From Caenorhabditis elegans (Eukaryota; Nematoda; Chromadorea; Rhabditida; Rhabditidae): 64,000 nucleotides of DNA. The stretch is taken from positions 10,292,001 through 10,356,000 of the forward strand of contig NC_003282.8 in the NCBI RefSeq assembly GCF_000002985.6, written 5' to 3'. The translations under genes were made by a program, and so were the position numbers. Shown piece by piece: positions 61,250-64,000 of this stretch. The notes under the pieces were generated by a model that ran no database searches, had not been told where the DNA came from, and saw only the letters and a program-made list of their open reading frames with translations. Position 1 is the stretch's first letter. The number at the start of each line of letters is the position of its first letter.

Positions 61250-63061
61250 ATGTCGTTCAGTCTTGAAATGCCACAAATGCTACCAGCACCCAGAGATTGT
61301 TATGCAGTGCCTGGAAAACCTGGACACTCGGAGCCATTGACTGTTGTAGGATGGGAGCATATGGATCTGAAACTCTTCTATCCATCTGCACTTTTCAGGT
61401 ATTGTTTCGCCTTTTTATGTGGTTTATGAAACTTGAGTGATTCGTGTTTTATGTGTGACTGAATTGTTTGGAAATCTTGTTTTCTTATAATTTTACAATT
61501 GGGACTAATTCGACATTTGGCGCTAGTTTCTCGGTGAAACCCATCACTGTCATCCAAGTTAAGATTTTTGGACTGAATTTGGGCAAAACCTATAGCATTA
61601 AATTCCAAGATACCTGTATCATTCTTAAATAAATATTTTCCATCGTTTTAACACTAAACATTTTTCAGTTCCTGGAGCATCCGTACTGCTCTCTATCCGC
61701 TTGCAGTTCTTCGGAGCCAATTGCAACTTCAGAAGCAGAATACAGTTTATCGAAGCACTTTTCACGCATATTCTGATATTTCTAAACGTGAAGGATTTCG
61801 TGGATTGTACAGAGTCCGTAAATTAATTTGCAAAAACCCCATTCACGGAGTAAAGTTTACAGGGATTCTGGATTACAGTACCACAAATTGGATGTTCATT
61901 CATTTATTCGACCATCTTTGAAAAGTGCCGTGCTGTTCTTCATGAACAAGGTATACAGTCTGTTGGTGGTGTAGCAGCGGTTGCCGGTGGTTTGGCCAGT
62001 TTTGCGACTCAATCCATTTTTGTTCCAACTGATATTATTGCACAATATATGATGATTTATAAGAATACTGACAAGCTGACTGCTGGACATGATAAATCTG
62101 TAATTGATGGCGTTCGGTGAGAAATTTCCGGATACAGGAATACATCAAATCAATTCTTTTTCAGAAATCATGTGAAAAATGGAAGTGGATTGGGAACAAG
62201 TGTGATTAAGGCAATCTATAAGACAGATGGAATTCTCGGTTTTTATCGTGGATTTTGGGCATCAACAGCTGTCTATGTTCCTCAAATGCTGACATTTTGG
62301 CCAAGTTACTACTGGATGTTGGGACTTTTCAATAAGGTACCGTACCGCACCGTACTCAAATCCCTGTTTGGAAATTGTGCCCGCAATAGTATTTATTTTT
62401 ATGTTATGAATAAGAGGCAAAATTCTGCGATTTCTGCTTACGGTGCCAGGTCTCGACACGACAATTTTTGGTTAAACACAAACGGGTGTGCGCCTAGATT
62501 ACTGTAATTTCAAACTTTTGCTTTTGTGAAGTTTTCATCGATTTTTTCAAGTTTTTCGCAGTTTTTTTTTAAATGTATGTGTTTGTTTTGTTTCAGTCTT
62601 TTAATATTTTTTTTAATGAAAAACTTTCAAAAATCAATGAAAACATTTTAGGGTACAGTAATCTTTAAAGGCACACACGTTTGTATTTAACAAAAAAAAT
62701 GTCGCGTCGAGACCGCATATTTTGGCGTCTATAGTATTCATCAGATTGTTTTCAGCTTCATCCCGCCACAAATCGCAGTCTTCTTTTTGATCAAGCAGTT
62801 GCAGCAACACTGGGAGGAGTCATCTCAACTGTAGCAACCAATCCAATGGAATTGTTTCGTGTCAGACTTCAAGTTCATCGTGGCAGTTACTCGAAAACCT
62901 TAGAGACTATGCTTCGTGACGAAAAGACGGCTGTTTTCACGAAAGGACTTACACCGCGCATCATTGCCAATTCAATGTATAGTGGACTTGTAGTTGTTGG
63001 ATACGAAATTGTCAAGAGATTATGTGCAAAAGAAGAGTACAAGCATAGAGTAAAATGGTAG
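61250..63061 (+). CDS. Mitochondrial carrier, SLC25A44-like, 341 aa
   Basis: Exons 61250-61398, 61669-61813, 61863-62116, 62165-62336 and 62756-63061 join in frame. Three carrier repeats are visible, with signature sites YPLAVLRSQLQLQK, VPTDIIAQYMM and NPMELFRVRLQVH, plus GLYRGFW and GFYRGFW after the odd-numbered helices. The start WEHMDLKLFYP and the deviations from the PX[DE]XX[RK] consensus match human SLC25A44, which imports branched-chain amino acids into mitochondria. Substrate in this animal is inference. The intron after GLYR uses an unusual GTCCGT donor; the better-looking GTAAAT 4 nt on would break the frame. AATAAA at 63103 lies ~40 nt after the stop. Confidence 0.88.
62449..62714. 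repeat. Inverted repeat GGTCTCGACACG in a carrier intron
   Basis: GGTCTCGACACGACAATTTT at 62449 and the complementary CGCGTCGAGACC ending at 62714 bound a foldback unit. Internal blocks such as AGATTACTGTAAT / ACAGTAATCT and CAAACGGGTGTG / CACACACGTTTG are also inverted. This is a common Caenorhabditis intronic repeat. Confidence 0.75.
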
Positions 63062-63122
63062 ATTCATGCAATGAAAAATTGATAAAACATGATGATTTTT
63101 CCAATAAAAAAATGTTGAATAA

Positions 63123-64000
63123 TTATTTAAAATTAATATTTGGATTGAAACTTCCCAAATTGCTAAGATCGGGTACATTAAGATTGTTTGGAAATGGGAA
63201 CGGAAAAGGGTTGAGAAATGGATTCACGAAAGGTGTGTACGAGTTGAAATACAGGTTGAACGGAATGTTTTGATATACATTGAATGGGATATTTGGAGCC
63301 GGATTGGCCTGGACAGGATAAGGATTGTATAAACTAGGCCCTGGAACATTCTGAGGGGCCATTTGAAAATTATTCTGATACGGGAAAAAGGCAAAAGGTG
63401 CAATGAATGGATTACGAAAGTTTTCTTCTATTCTTCTGATTTGGTTTTCTGCTACATCAGCAATTTCCTTTTCGATTTTTCTATAAATTCATTAATTTTT
63501 ATGAAACCAACTCACATAAATCAACTTACTTTCTATTTCGAAGTTCAATCTGAAACGGAAAAATCTCGGGATTCGGCGATAAAGGTGTTTCGATTTTCAT
63601 CTCATTCTCATAGTACTCCTCGAACTTATCAGCGTTGGTGTCGAAGAATTCCGTTGGATTTTCACGATAATTAGTCCAATTTTCCAATGCTGGTATGAAC
63701 TGAAAAGAAAATTGTTTATTTAATTATAGCTCATTTCCTTTTGGGAGGCTACCTGTTCCACATAGAACTTTTCGATTTCGTATACTTCGCTGATTTTGTC
63801 ATTACCAGCGAGTTGAAGCAGTGGAAGAAGAAAATCTGTATGAGATTTATCGAAACAATCCAAGAGACGTATTCTCTTTATTAGCATATCGAGATCTGCG
63901 TTTTCACAATACTGAAAAAAAAACATTATTAGCATTTTCACATTCAAATTCATTAACTTACATATTTCTTTTCATACAGAACAACCGATCTTGATTCGTC
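63123..64000 (-). CDS. Unrecognised protein, 3' part only
   Basis: Exons from the window edge to 63962, then 63911-63753, 63699-63530 and 63480-63123, join in frame and end in TAA at 63123-63125. The visible part starts with helical, charged sequence (MLIKRIRLLDCFDKSH), then an acidic stretch (DKFEEYYENEMK). It ends with an Asn/Pro/Phe-rich tail of about 75 residues (NPFLNPFPFPFPNNLN) that looks disordered. No domain is recognised. It converges on the carrier gene with only 61 bp between stop codons. Confidence 0.75.

Overview
The window is nematode nuclear DNA, almost certainly Caenorhabditis elegans (by synteny, chromosome IV). It is AT-rich, with small genes split by introns of about 45-55 bp, TTTTCAG-type acceptors and compact 3' ends. 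The spliced translation of one locus is the calcium/calmodulin-dependent kinase UNC-43. Intact genes were reassembled by joining exons whose GT/AG borders and reading phases agree. Gene symbols come from memory of the protein families and were not checked against a database.

Left part (1-10.3 kb): the 3' end of an unrecognised + gene; a PH-domain protein (minus); a 54-residue secreted cationic peptide (minus); and a 15-exon, 1448-residue NIDO-AMOP-VWD-Sushi type I membrane protein (minus).

Middle part (12.8-32 kb): a tandem duplication of long-chain acyl-CoA synthetase genes. One copy is intact (700 residues) and carries a tRNA-Gln(TTG) in an intron; the other is decayed and carries a truncated tRNA remnant at the matching place. 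Between them lie a 1.58-kb foldback transposon and a small saposin-like secreted protein. Next come a neuropeptide-like precursor (+), a protein tyrosine phosphatase with an in-frame stop just before its catalytic loop, two unrecognised basic/helical proteins, a 386-bp hAT-like MITE, and a gene fragment split inside an exon by a 1.45-kb transposon with a 4-bp target duplication.

Right part (32.3-58.2 kb): unc-43 (CaMKII) on the minus strand. It has 19 constitutive coding exons, an upstream N-terminal extension, two mutually exclusive versions of the exon encoding the catalytic loop, and three internal alternative first exons that would give kinase-less association-domain proteins. One of these begins with a membrane segment, the same design as mammalian alpha-KAP.

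Right end (59.4-64 kb): an SH2-tyrosine kinase truncated in the kinase N-lobe (minus), an SLC25A44-type mitochondrial carrier (+), and the 3' end of an unrecognised gene (minus).
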